Source: JAAFJM01 sp964529175
GTDB taxonomy: Bacteria > Bacteroidota > Bacteroidia > UKL13-3
DNA: 64,000 nucleotides
Assembly (NCBI GenBank): GCA_964529175.1
Contig: CAZGVO010000011.1
Coordinates: 62,001 to 126,000 of the forward strand
Direction of reading: 5' to 3'
Below are positions 17,825-27,322 of the stretch, one piece after another. The notes under the pieces were generated by a model. It was given only the letters and a program-made list of their open reading frames with translations. It ran no database searches and had not been told where the DNA came from. The first letter of the stretch is position 1. Each line of letters opens with the position of its first letter. Both the position numbers and the translations under genes were made by a program.

Positions 17825-19789
17825 ATGAAAAAAACCTTATTGGCAGCTTTAGTGCTACTAAATTTTGGGTGGGTTAAAGCCCAGTTTTCGTTAAATTATA
17901 AATTTGACGAAAAATTTGATTACTCCAAATTAACTGCTCCTTACAACTTAAAAACTATTGATGAATTAGAAGTATTAGATGAGCAAGTAGTAGAGTTTGC
18001 TTACGATAAAGAAGGAAATTTATTTGAGTATTATTATATACATCAAGTAGAATATGTGAACAGTGATAATGCGGTTGACAGAAACAATAAAATTTATATA
18101 AACTCACCCAGAATTACTGATTTGGTTAGCTACGATGTGCGTGTAATTCTTTCAAATGGAAGTATAAAAACCATGGGTAAAGATGCTTTAAAAGAAGGAG
18201 TTACTGAGGATAAGCAAAAGATAAATTATTTTGCTGTATCGGGTGCTGAAAAAGGAAGTTATATTGAATATTATTATTTGGTAAAACGCAGTGCAAATAT
18301 TTCTGGCTCTATTCAAAAGTTTCAGGGTGATGCAGAAAAAGCAAAGGTTATTTTTAAAATTATTTCACCTGCAAATTTAGTATTTGTTGCTAAATCATTA
18401 AACGGATTTGCCGAACTTAAATCAGATAGTAGCTTAAGCGAGCGTAATATGTTGGTTGGCGAAACCAATAATATTAAGAAAATTGAAGGTGAAAACTTTG
18501 CCAATGAGCAAGCCAATGCCATGAAAGTTATCTATCAATTATATTATAACACAGCTCGAGGTAAAAAAAATCCATATAATTATGGATTGGTGAGCCAAAA
18601 TGTATTTCAAAATATTTGTAACAGTGCTACTAAATCTGAAATAAAAGCCATTAACAAACTTTTAAAACTTAGCAATATAAAGTATGCACCAAATGATGAA
18701 GCTAAAATTAGAGCGATTGAAAATTATGTAAAAAAGAGCTTTAACTTTATAGAAGAAGGAGATGAAAGACTTGAAAACATTGAATCGATAGTAAAAGTTG
18801 GAGCTTTAAATGAAACTGGAGCTTTAAAAGTACTTTATCACATGCTTAATCAAGCTGGAATTGAGCAAGAATTAGTGATAACTTCTAATCGTTTTAAAAA
18901 TCATTTTGACAAAGATTTTGAATCATATGTATTTTTAACTGATTACTTATTATATTTTCCTAAAATAGATAAATATATATCGCCATTTTCTCAAGCATAT
19001 CGTTTGGGTTTAATACCATACGGATTTATTGAAAATTATGGTTTATTTATTAAAAAAGTAAGTTTAGGCGATATAAATACTGGTGCTGGAAAAATTAAAT
19101 TTATACCTGCTGGCGCTGCCAAAGAAACCCAGCACAATATGTATATTACGGCTAAAATGGATAATTCAGGCGATAGTTTAAACATTGATTTTAAAATAGA
19201 ATACACTGGTTATTATGCTCAAAACTTCCAACCATATTTTGATTTTGTTCCAACCGATAAAATAAAAGAATTTGAAGAGTCTATAGTAAAATCGCTAAAC
19301 GAAAATATTACTATTAAGAAAATAAAAATTGAAAATAAGGGCGCTGAAAATTTATTGTTAAGTCCTTTAGTGGTAAATAGTACTTTAACATCAAGTCATT
19401 TTACCAGTAAAGCTGGACCAAAAATATTATTAAAATTTGGCGACTTAATTGGACCTCAGTCGGAGTTGTATCAAGAAAATAACCGCACACTTCCTATTGA
19501 AAACGATTATAATAGAGAGTATCATCGCGAAATTACATTCATTATACCTGATGGTTATGTTATAAAAAATCCTAACGATTTAACCTTGTCGGTACAGCCG
19601 TTTAAAAACGATGGAGATGCTGCTAGTTTCAGTTCTTCATACAAAATTGAAGGTAACAAATTAATTGTGAAAAGCGATGAATATTATAATGTAATCAACT
19701 TACCTTTAAAAAGTTACGAAAACTTTCGTGCGGTAGTAAATGCTGCTGCAAACTTTAATAAAATAGTTTTAGTTTTAGAAAAACAATAA
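17825..19789 (+). CDS. exported DUF3857-type protein with degenerate transglutaminase core
   Basis: A 654-residue exported protein with a signal peptide (about 1-19). It has the same architecture as its upstream neighbour: a DUF3857-like beta region (about 45-250), then a transglutaminase-like helical core. The helix that should carry the catalytic Cys reads LNETGALKVLYHMLNQAGIE. Lining it up with GDCKGISNILYNLLKSQNID of the neighbour puts Glu330 at the Cys position, so it is predicted to be inactive. A binding or scaffolding role beside the active paralogue is a plausible inference. It starts 3 bp after the previous gene and ends 10 bp before the TPR gene. Confidence 0.8.
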   Translation: MKKTLLAALVLLNFGWVKAQFSLNYKFDEKFDYSKLTAPYNLKTIDELEVLDEQVVEFAYDKEGNLFEYYYIHQVEYVNSDNAVDRNNKIYINSPRITDLVSYDVRVILSNGSIKTMGKDALKEGVTEDKQKINYFAVSGAEKGSYIEYYYLVKRSANISGSIQKFQGDAEKAKVIFKIISPANLVFVAKSLNGFAELKSDSSLSERNMLVGETNNIKKIEGENFANEQANAMKVIYQLYYNTARGKKNPYNYGLVSQNVFQNICNSATKSEIKAINKLLKLSNIKYAPNDEAKIRAIENYVKKSFNFIEEGDERLENIESIVKVGALNETGALKVLYHMLNQAGIEQELVITSNRFKNHFDKDFESYVFLTDYLLYFPKIDKYISPFSQAYRLGLIPYGFIENYGLFIKKVSLGDINTGAGKIKFIPAGAAKETQHNMYITAKMDNSGDSLNIDFKIEYTGYYAQNFQPYFDFVPTDKIKEFEESIVKSLNENITIKKIKIENKGAENLLLSPLVVNSTLTSSHFTSKAGPKILLKFGDLIGPQSELYQENNRTLPIENDYNREYHREITFIIPDGYVIKNPNDLTLSVQPFKNDGDAASFSSSYKIEGNKLIVKSDEYYNVINLPLKSYENFRAVVNAAANFNKIVLVLEKQ

Positions 19790-19799
19790 ATTACAAATA

Positions 19800-20732
19800 A
19801 TGAAATTAACCTATAAAATAATAGCCTTATTTATCTTTGTATTTTTAGTTAATTTAAGTTGGGCTCAAACCAATATTAACGAGGCTAAAAAACTATTTAC
19901 CGATGGTAAGACTAAAAAAGCCCTTGAAGTTTTAGAAAAAGAAATAGCCAAGAGTGGTGAAGATGAAAACAGCGCTAATTTAAGAAGTAAAATTTTGATG
20001 TTTGTTGATGGCGATAAGGCGTGGGAAAGTATTCAAAAAACCATTCAAAAATATCCTAATTCTGCACGTGCATATTTAAACAGAGGTACATTCTTTTTTG
20101 AAGTTCGTCAAATGCAAAATAGTATTGCAGATTTGAACAAAGCTTACGATTTATGTAAAGATGATTCGTTAAAATACGAAATATTATTATGTAGGAGTGG
20201 AGTTTATCATCACGATGAAACCATTAGCAAATCAATAGCGGATTGCAGGGAAGCACTTGCTTTGCGTCCTGATGATTTTGATGCTTTGAATAACTTATCT
20301 ACTTCTTTATTCGATAATGGCGAGGTAGAAGAATCGGAAAAGATTTTGCTTAAAATAAAAGCAATTGATTCAAATTATATTGGTACTTATATCAACTTAG
20401 GATACCAAATGCAGCAAGTAAATAAGTTTGATAAAGCTAAAAAATACCTTTTAGAAGGCTTAAAAGTTCAGCCCGACAACGCTTATTTATTGAATAATTT
20501 GGGTTATACCGAATTTAAGTTAGGCGATATTGATAATGCCATTAAAAACATCAATCGTTCTTTAAAAATAATGCCTAGCAATTCATACGCATATCGTAAT
20601 TTGGCATTAATTTACTTAGAAAAAAATGATAAAGCCAAAGCATGTGAAAACATTAACAAGTCGTTATCAAATAACTTTTCTGAAATGTATGGCGATGAAG
20701 TTAAAGAGTTAAAGAAAAAATATTGTTTATAA
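19800..20732 (+). CDS. exported TPR-repeat protein
   Basis: A 310-residue protein with a signal peptide (about 1-22, ending WAQ) and tandem tetratricopeptide repeats over most of its length, for example ARAYLNRGTFFFEVRQMQ, YLLNNLGYTEFKLGDIDN and SYAYRNLALIYLEKNDKA. TPR arrays bind protein partners; as the last gene of the run it may act as a periplasmic scaffold for the proteins encoded upstream. It is ended by the hairpin at 20751-20789. Confidence 0.88.
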   Translation: MKLTYKIIALFIFVFLVNLSWAQTNINEAKKLFTDGKTKKALEVLEKEIAKSGEDENSANLRSKILMFVDGDKAWESIQKTIQKYPNSARAYLNRGTFFFEVRQMQNSIADLNKAYDLCKDDSLKYEILLCRSGVYHHDETISKSIADCREALALRPDDFDALNNLSTSLFDNGEVEESEKILLKIKAIDSNYIGTYINLGYQMQQVNKFDKAKKYLLEGLKVQPDNAYLLNNLGYTEFKLGDIDNAIKNINRSLKIMPSNSYAYRNLALIYLEKNDKAKACENINKSLSNNFSEMYGDEVKELKKKYCL

Positions 20733-20750
20733 ATCAACTTATCCAAAACA

Positions 20751-20789
20751 AAAAAACGAGGCTAACTGTAAAAGATAGCCTCGTTTTTT
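20751..20789. terminator. bidirectional terminator between TPR gene and argS
   Basis: A 14-bp inverted repeat (20751-20764 with 20776-20789) whose core CGAGGCTA/TAGCCTCG is flanked by A-run and T-run. It lies between convergent genes. Confidence 0.9.
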
Positions 20790-20807
20790 ATGCTTTTCAA
20801 TTGGAGT

Positions 20808-22589
20808 TTACATTTTTTCAGGAACATTTATTCCTAATAATCCAAAACTCGATTTTAAAATATGAGCTGTTAAATTAACCAACTGAATTCTAAAGTTACG
20901 TTGTGATTCATTTTCCTCTTTTAAAACCGAACATTCGTGGTAAAAATGGTTAAATGCTTTAGCTAAATCGTAAGCATAATTACAAATTATACCAGGACTC
21001 ATGTCTTTTCCTGCATCGGCTATGGCTTGTGGATATTGGTAGATAGCAAATACTAATTTACGTTCAGGCTCAGTTATATTGGTTTTTGAAAAATCAAAAC
21101 TAGTGTAATCAATACTTCCTGCATTGCGTAAAATAGATTTGATACGAGCATGGGTATATTGAATAAACGGACCTGTGTTTCCTTGAAAATCAATAGATTC
21201 TTCAGGGTTAAACATCATTTTCTTTTTAGGATCAACTTTAAGTAAATAATATTTTAAAGCACCCATTCCAATGGTTTCAAAAAGATGTTGTAATTCTGTT
21301 TCAGGAATGCCATCTGTTTTACCTAAAGCCTTTGTGGTTTCTGTTGCTGTAGCAATCATTTCATCAATCAAATCATCAGCATCAACTACTGTTCCTTCGC
21401 GGCTTTTCATTTTACCATGAGGTAATTCAACCATGCCATAACTTAAATGGTAAATACCATCAGCAAAAGGTTTGTTTAAACGCTTGCAAATTAGTTGCAA
21501 TACTTTAAAGTGGTAATCTTGCTCATTACCAACTACATATACAGAACGTTCGCAATCAAAGTCTTTGTATTTTAATTCCGCTGTTCCAATATCTTGAGTA
21601 ATGTAAACCGAAGTTCCATCGCCACGTAATAATAATTTTTGGTCTAATCCATCAGCTGTTAAATCAATCCAAACCGAACCATCGTCTTTTTTGAAAAAAG
21701 CACCCGATGTTAAGCCTTGCTGCACAATGTCTTTACCTAAAATATAAGTATTTGATTCGTAGTAAAATTTATCGAACTGCACACCCAATTTTTTATAGGT
21801 TACATCAAAACCTTGGTAAACCCATCCATTCATTGTTTTCCAAATGTTTACAGTTGCTTCATCATTAGCTTCCCATTTTTGTAACAACTGTTGCGCAGCA
21901 ATTATTGAAGGAGCCTTTTTCTCTGCTTCTTCTTTGGTCAATCCTTCAGCAATTAAAGTTTCAATTTCTTGTTTGTAATGTTTATCAAAAATTACATAGT
22001 ACTTACCTACCAAGTGGTCGCCTTTTAAACCAGCAGTTTCGGGAGTTTCACCATTGCCATATTGCATCCAAGCATACATGCTTTTGCAAATATGTATGCC
22101 TCTATCATTTACCAAATTACAAGTATATACTTGGTGACCATTTGCTTTTAAAATCTGGGCAACTGAATAGCCTAATAAGTTGTTTCTTATATGACCTAAA
22201 TGTAAAGGTTTATTGGTATTTGGCGAAGAATATTCTACCAATATTTTTTGTCCGCTATGGGCAAAAGTAAAGCCAAAATCTTTGTTATTATATGTATTAT
22301 TTAAAAACTCAAACCAAAATTGGTTATTGATTGATAAATTTAAAAAACCTTTTATAACATTAAAACTAGCCAATTGGCTAAAGTTAGTTTTTAAGTATTC
22401 ACCAATTTCTTGAGCGGTTTGCTCAGGACCTTTTTTGCTTTGCTTTAAAATAGAGAAAACCACATAGGTAAAATCGCCTTCAAATTCCGGCTTGGTGTTT
22501 TCAATAACTATTTGATTATCAAATAATTCTATTTGATATAAATGCTTTAAAGCAGCAGCTATTTGGTGTTTAATTATTTCTTGAATCAT
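20808..22589 (-). CDS. argS: arginine--tRNA ligase
   Basis: A 593-residue class I aminoacyl-tRNA synthetase. The HIGH motif reads HLGH at residues 130-133 inside SSPNTNKPLHLGHIRNN. The KMSKS-equivalent region is GKMKSREGT. An N-terminal Add-1 domain (about 1-100) and a C-terminal DALR anticodon-binding domain (about 470-593, QYTHARIKSILRNAG onward) are present. Full length for the family. Monocistronic, between two hairpin terminators. Confidence 0.97.
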   Translation of the reverse strand: MIQEIIKHQIAAALKHLYQIELFDNQIVIENTKPEFEGDFTYVVFSILKQSKKGPEQTAQEIGEYLKTNFSQLASFNVIKGFLNLSINNQFWFEFLNNTYNNKDFGFTFAHSGQKILVEYSSPNTNKPLHLGHIRNNLLGYSVAQILKANGHQVYTCNLVNDRGIHICKSMYAWMQYGNGETPETAGLKGDHLVGKYYVIFDKHYKQEIETLIAEGLTKEEAEKKAPSIIAAQQLLQKWEANDEATVNIWKTMNGWVYQGFDVTYKKLGVQFDKFYYESNTYILGKDIVQQGLTSGAFFKKDDGSVWIDLTADGLDQKLLLRGDGTSVYITQDIGTAELKYKDFDCERSVYVVGNEQDYHFKVLQLICKRLNKPFADGIYHLSYGMVELPHGKMKSREGTVVDADDLIDEMIATATETTKALGKTDGIPETELQHLFETIGMGALKYYLLKVDPKKKMMFNPEESIDFQGNTGPFIQYTHARIKSILRNAGSIDYTSFDFSKTNITEPERKLVFAIYQYPQAIADAGKDMSPGIICNYAYDLAKAFNHFYHECSVLKEENESQRNFRIQLVNLTAHILKSSFGLLGINVPEKM

Positions 22590-22667
22590 GATTATCTATC
22601 TGCCACGAAAATATTTTATTATTATGGTTTTTTATAGTATTAATTTTATGAAAAATGATGGCATAAA

Positions 22668-22690
22668 AAAGCCCTCGATAAGAGGGCTTT
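22668..22690 (-). terminator. terminator of the lipoprotein/beta-barrel unit
   Basis: A 9-bp stem (AAAGCCCTC with GAGGGCTTT) and 5-nt loop. On the minus strand it is followed by a T-run, as expected for the gene ending at 22713. Confidence 0.85.
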
Positions 22691-22712
22691 AGATTATAGT
22701 TTTTTGAGTTAA

Positions 22713-24698
22713 TTAATCGCCACAGCCATTAATTTTATATTTTAGTTTACGGTTATCGAACACAAAATCAATATTAAATGATTGTCCATTAAACTTAATT
22801 GTACCTTCCCAATATTGTGAGGCTTCGTCTCTAATTACTTGGTTTGGTAAATTGCTGTTAAAAGTAATGGTATCATATATTCTGAGTTCGTTACCTAAAT
22901 CAGAAACTCTATCGTAACGTATTTCATAAGTTTGGTCTTTTTGAAATGCATTTGAACTAATTGCACCATCAACTAATTTAACTGAACTGTAGTTTGCGTA
23001 ATCTAAATTACCTCTCCAACAATCAATTTTTCTGTAGTATAAAGTTAAATCAGGAGGAATTACATAATTACCGCCACTACATTGAATTTTAGCTGTAAGT
23101 TTTACAGGTAAAAATGGAGGTAGTGTTTTAATATAATCTTCGCTATTATATAAAACTGTAAAGTTATATGGTGTGGTTAAATAATTACATAAATTAACTG
23201 AAGTGGAACTTTGGTATAAAGCAGGATTGCCAGCGCAAATATTATCCATGTGATTTACATATGAATTAACAGTATAGTCTCCATTAAATGTTGGAACTCT
23301 AAACTCTGAAATTTTTTCGTTTACGCTGTAAGAGTAACTTGAGTATTTTCCATTTACAGAAACTTGAGCATAAATGCCTGTAGTAAAGTCAATTGAAGGC
23401 ATTTGAACATTAATTGTACTGTAACCACAGCCTGTTTCAGAAGTTTTATATAAAAAATATTTTCCGTCAATTAATTTATCTCTAAAGGTAAAGGTGTAAT
23501 TTCCTTCAGGTGTTAATTTAAAATCATTTAAATCATTCAATTGGATGGCTCTTTTTATAGTGTAGTAGTAATCACCTTTTTCTGACTGAGCTATGCCCGA
23601 ATAAAATAAGTTATTAAACTGTTTATTAGGTAATGTACACTCAATTATACTTCCTCCATTTGCATTTGAATAAACAGGAATTACACTATTGTAATAATCG
23701 TTATTAGCATATAAATAAACCTCTGGCATGCCTACAACACCTGAAAAATAGCGTGGTTTTTCAATATAATTTCCTAACTCATCAAAAAAGCCATTTTCCA
23801 TAAAATCGCTTTGGCTATAAATATGCGCTTTAACATTACCCACCGGAATGGTATCAATAACAGTGCGTGTTTCATAAATTGGAACAGTATCTTTTATTCT
23901 ATACCCTAAAAATATCTTTTTTACAGTAACACTTTGTGTTGGAACCATTTTGTAGCCCGTTACTTTATACTCATTAACTACTTGACCATTATAAGTTTGT
24001 ACACCAATAATTTCTTTTATTTCTTCTTTTACCAATTTGGTAGTATCTACTAATATTTCGGTAGTATCTCTAGTTTCTGCTTCTATTCTAATTTGCTCTC
24101 CAATTTTAAATCTTTTATTTGAGCGTCTTATAAAAGTTAATCCATCTGTTGGGTATTTTACTTTAAACTTTACTCCATCAGCGCGAGTTAAATCAAAACT
24201 AACTGTATCAATGGCTTTTTTGCCTAAAAATGTTAAATCAACAGCTTTGAAACTAATATTACTTGGCAAATTTGTATTGCTTTTAAAAGTAAGAGTTACT
24301 TCAATTTTTTGGGTTTTAGAGAAAATATAAACATCTTGTCTAATAGGCGCGCAATTTTCTGCATTTGCCTCTATAGTAAACATAATTGGATTTTCGTTAG
24401 TAGGGTAGGCGTTTGGATCTAAAATTAAATCAATAATGCCTGCCTTTGCAGGAAAATTATATAATCCGTTAGCATCAAAAATGCGTTTTGCATCTTGACC
24501 AGAAATGGTAATGCTTACATTTTTTACTTCTTGGTTAGTTAAATCATTTGAATTAAACTTTAGTTTTACTAAAGGATCTGCAAGTTTTCCATTTAAATTT
24601 AACTTAAACTTATTTAGTTCATCAACTGGGCTTTTGCATTGAAAGCTTGCTATTACAAGCAAACTCAATAAACTTATTATGTATATTTTATTTTTCAT
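22713..24698 (-). CDS. large lipoprotein of unknown function
   Basis: A 661-residue protein with a lipobox (Cys21 in ASFQC). The mature part is beta-rich. It has segments resembling carboxypeptidase-like regulatory or PEGA-type beta sandwiches near the N-terminus (LNGKLADPLVKLKF, VSITISGQDAKRI) and paired Cys residues late in the chain. No enzyme motif is visible. It starts 4 bp after the stop of a predicted beta-barrel protein, so the two are cotranscribed; an outer-membrane lipoprotein/barrel complex is a reasonable inference. No family name is offered. Confidence 0.72.
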   Translation of the reverse strand: MKNKIYIISLLSLLVIASFQCKSPVDELNKFKLNLNGKLADPLVKLKFNSNDLTNQEVKNVSITISGQDAKRIFDANGLYNFPAKAGIIDLILDPNAYPTNENPIMFTIEANAENCAPIRQDVYIFSKTQKIEVTLTFKSNTNLPSNISFKAVDLTFLGKKAIDTVSFDLTRADGVKFKVKYPTDGLTFIRRSNKRFKIGEQIRIEAETRDTTEILVDTTKLVKEEIKEIIGVQTYNGQVVNEYKVTGYKMVPTQSVTVKKIFLGYRIKDTVPIYETRTVIDTIPVGNVKAHIYSQSDFMENGFFDELGNYIEKPRYFSGVVGMPEVYLYANNDYYNSVIPVYSNANGGSIIECTLPNKQFNNLFYSGIAQSEKGDYYYTIKRAIQLNDLNDFKLTPEGNYTFTFRDKLIDGKYFLYKTSETGCGYSTINVQMPSIDFTTGIYAQVSVNGKYSSYSYSVNEKISEFRVPTFNGDYTVNSYVNHMDNICAGNPALYQSSTSVNLCNYLTTPYNFTVLYNSEDYIKTLPPFLPVKLTAKIQCSGGNYVIPPDLTLYYRKIDCWRGNLDYANYSSVKLVDGAISSNAFQKDQTYEIRYDRVSDLGNELRIYDTITFNSNLPNQVIRDEASQYWEGTIKFNGQSFNIDFVFDNRKLKYKINGCGD

Positions 24699-24702
24699 AC
24701 GA

Positions 24703-25557
24703 TTATTTTATTAGCTTTATGTTTAGTTTTAAATTTACAAAGAAATAAACATTATTTCCTTCGAATGCACGCTGTAATGTTGCTCTGTTTTCAGCATTAT
24801 TACTTGGTTCAAATGAACCTGTCGCACTCAGCTTTGTTTGAGGATTGCCGTGGTAAAATGCACCTAAGTCTAACCCAACACCAATACGTCTTTTGGGTAC
24901 CGCATTTCCAAATCCAATTCCTAAATAAGGAGCCACGTTTGCACCTTTAATATCAAAATTTATTTTACCTACTTGGTCACTATTGTAAACAATTAAACCG
25001 TAGCTTTGGTCTCCTTTTGGTGTAATATCCACATCATAGTTATTAAAGTTATAAGCAGCGCCAAAGGTAAATCTAAACGATGAGTTAACGGAAGGATGAT
25101 AATCGAAAAGTAATAATGCTGCTCCCACTTTTATGTTGGCATCAATACTAACTTTGTCTTTGCCAAATGTGGTTTCGGCACTTTGGTTTAAGTTTCCTTT
25201 GTAATAACCTAAATTTACTGTAAAATGGTTGGAGATTTTTTTGTTAATGGTTCCACCAAACCCCAATGTACCTGCGCCAATACTAAGCGCCCAATTATTC
25301 CCAAAAGTAATTTCACTTGAACTATTATTTGAATTTCTGGCAGCTTTTAACGCTTTTTTGGTAGAATCCGCAGCCATTAGTTTGGCAAGGCGTTCTTTCT
25401 CTTTAATAACAGCTTGCATTTCTTCATCATCTTCGTCATCCTCATCATCGGAAGATACGGAGGTAGAATCTTTGCTGTTATTGGTTTGAGCTTGTAATTG
25501 TTTGTTAACCAAAAATACAGCACATAGCAGTAGCAGTTTGAGTAGTGTTTTTTTCAT
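24703..25557 (-). CDS. predicted outer-membrane beta-barrel protein
   Basis: A 284-residue exported protein with a signal peptide (about 1-23, LQAQ). A strikingly acidic stretch (about residues 35-46, almost all Asp/Glu) is followed by a Lys/Glu helix. From about residue 85 there are alternating amphipathic strands (WALSIGAGTLGFGGTI, HFTVNLGYYKG, FRFTFGAAYNF) ending in FFVNLKLNIKLIK, typical of a small outer-membrane barrel. It heads a two-gene unit with the 661-residue lipoprotein. A near-perfect palindrome lies 40-68 bp before its start codon. Confidence 0.75.
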   Translation of the reverse strand: MKKTLLKLLLLCAVFLVNKQLQAQTNNSKDSTSVSSDDEDDEDDEEMQAVIKEKERLAKLMAADSTKKALKAARNSNNSSSEITFGNNWALSIGAGTLGFGGTINKKISNHFTVNLGYYKGNLNQSAETTFGKDKVSIDANIKVGAALLLFDYHPSVNSSFRFTFGAAYNFNNYDVDITPKGDQSYGLIVYNSDQVGKINFDIKGANVAPYLGIGFGNAVPKRRIGVGLDLGAFYHGNPQTKLSATGSFEPSNNAENRATLQRAFEGNNVYFFVNLKLNIKLIK

Positions 25558-25597
25558 ATTTTAAAGTTTAGCCAAAATTATAGTTATAAATTGGTTT

Positions 25598-25625
25598 ATA
25601 AAATACCTACTTGTAGGTATTTTAT
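25598..25625. promoter_or_regulatory. inverted repeat in the divergent region, possible operator
   Basis: Two perfect 13-bp arms (25598-25610 and 25613-25625) separated by only TT, with core TACCTACTTGTAGGTA. A 2-nt loop makes an RNA hairpin terminator unlikely; a dimeric regulator site upstream of the barrel gene is more likely. Confidence 0.55.
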
Positions 25626-25815
25626 AGTTTCAATAGTAGTTATAATATATTAATATTTAGTATTTTAATTATTAACTAATCATATTGTGTAAGTTCTAGT
25701 TTAGCCATTTATTTTTTTTGAATAAAAATTCAACTAATAAATTTAAAGAGTAGTAAAATAAAAATATAGGCTCAAATTTAAAATTGAGTTAATTTTGCTA
25801 AATAAATAAAAGTTA

Positions 25816-26142
25816 ATGAATTGGATATTACTAGTAATTGCAGGATTGTTTGAAGTTGGCTTTGCTACATGTTTAGCAAAAGCACGCGAAAATGTTGGCA
25901 CAACTGCCTCTTTATGGTTAGTTGGTTTTTTTACATGTTTGGCAGCAAGCATGTTATTACTTTATAAAGTAACACAATCTTTGCCCATAGGAACTGCCTA
26001 TGCAGTTTGGACAGGAATTGGAGCAGTAGGAACTGTTCTAGTTGGAATTTTTATATTTAAAGAACCAGCAGACTTTTGGAGGGTATTTTTTATTATTACA
26101 TTAATTGGCTCAATTGTAGGTTTAAAAGCCGTTTCGCATTAG
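25816..26142 (+). CDS. SMR-family transporter, Gdx/SugE type
   Basis: A 108-residue four-helix drug/metabolite exporter. The conserved Glu is at residue 13 (AGLFEVGFA). The central SLPIGTAYAVWTGIGAVG and the C-terminal GLKAVSH resemble E. coli SugE (Gdx) more than EmrE, so guanidinium export is the better guess than broad drug efflux. A -7-like TAATTTTG is at 25790-25797. I looked for guanidine riboswitch features upstream and saw none. It stands alone, whereas some SMR members function as heteromeric pairs. Confidence 0.88.
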   Translation: MNWILLVIAGLFEVGFATCLAKARENVGTTASLWLVGFFTCLAASMLLLYKVTQSLPIGTAYAVWTGIGAVGTVLVGIFIFKEPADFWRVFFIITLIGSIVGLKAVSH

Positions 26143-26322
26143 TAAAAATAATCATAATTGCGTAATTATTATATTGAATTATTGCAAATCAAAATAAGTT
26201 TTAAATAAAAATGTTATTATTGAATTATTAAAATAGTGTATATTATTTGTATTTTATAAAATTAGATAATTTATGTAAAATGCTTTAAATCTGTATATTG
26301 TAAAATTTTATTCTAAATCATT

Positions 26323-27300
26323 ATGAATACATTCTGGAAAAATTTAATCATCAGAACAACACTAAAACCAAATAAAAACGAAGAATTTGACCCACAAGTT
26401 TTATCAAGTTTTGAATTGGCAAAAGGTTATCGTGAGTTATCAATTGTTGCTAAACGTTATCTCAAAGATTTCATTTTAATATCAGTTGGAATTTTTTCAG
26501 CATCGTTTGGTTTTAAAGGATTTTTACTCACCAACCATTTTATTGATGGAGGAGCAACGGGCATTTCGTTGTTGATTTCAGCTATCACCAAAATACCACT
26601 TTATATGCTTATAATTGGTATAAATATTCCATTTATTATATTGGCTTACAATGTAATGGGTAAACAATTTGCCATAAAAACAGCTTTGGCCATTACGGGA
26701 CTTTCTACTGTTTTAGCGTTGGTTACTTTTCCCAATATTACCAACGATAATTTATTAGTGGCAGTTTTTGGTGGTTTTTTTCTTGGGGCTGGTATAGGCT
26801 TTGCTATTAGAGGTGGTGCTGTAATTGATGGAACTGAAGTTTTGGCCATTTTTTTAAGTAAAAAATTAGGCACCACCATTGGCGATATTATTATTATTAT
26901 AAATGTAATGATTTTTGGTGCGGCAGCTTATTTTTTAGGCATAGAAGTAGCACTTTATTCCATGATTACTTATTTGGCCGCTTCTAAAACCTTAGATTTT
27001 ATAGTAGAAGGTATTGAAGAGTATATTGGCGTAACCATAGTATCAACTCATAGTGAGGAAATTAGGGAAATGATAATTACCACCATGGGAAGAGGTGTAA
27101 CTGTTTACAGCGGTAAAAGAGGTTATGGAAAACGTGGCGAAACCAAAGAAGTTGAAATCATTTATACTGTTGTTACTCGTTTGGAATTAAACAAGTTAAA
27201 TACAGAAATTGAAAAAATAGAGCCAACGGCATTTGTGGTTATGAATAGTGTAAAAGATACCAAAGGTGGTATGATTAAAAGGCGTCCGCTAGATCATTAA
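26323..27300 (+). CDS. YitT family membrane protein with DUF2179 domain
   Basis: A 325-residue protein. About 45 soluble N-terminal residues precede five to six membrane helices (about 60-220, GISLLISAITKIPLYMLIIGINIPF and similar). A cytoplasmic DUF2179 domain follows at about 235-310 (GRGVTVYSGKRGYGKRGETKEVEIIYTVV, contacted in this family by small ligands or partners). The molecular function of YitT proteins is not established. Single gene; 180 bp of AT-rich sequence without clear promoter match lies upstream. Confidence 0.88.
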   Translation: MNTFWKNLIIRTTLKPNKNEEFDPQVLSSFELAKGYRELSIVAKRYLKDFILISVGIFSASFGFKGFLLTNHFIDGGATGISLLISAITKIPLYMLIIGINIPFIILAYNVMGKQFAIKTALAITGLSTVLALVTFPNITNDNLLVAVFGGFFLGAGIGFAIRGGAVIDGTEVLAIFLSKKLGTTIGDIIIIINVMIFGAAAYFLGIEVALYSMITYLAASKTLDFIVEGIEEYIGVTIVSTHSEEIREMIITTMGRGVTVYSGKRGYGKRGETKEVEIIYTVVTRLELNKLNTEIEKIEPTAFVVMNSVKDTKGGMIKRRPLDH

Positions 27301-27322
27301 TACAGTACAAAGAATAAATTGT

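Noticed and set aside
24037..24330. Possible plus-strand gene inside the large lipoprotein gene
   Set aside because: It is a shadow frame with no start context or family similarity, and the minus-strand frame is intact with a lipobox.
25626..25815. Guanidine riboswitch upstream of the Gdx-type exporter
   Set aside because: No paired hairpins with ACGR loops or other guanidine-riboswitch hallmarks are seen.
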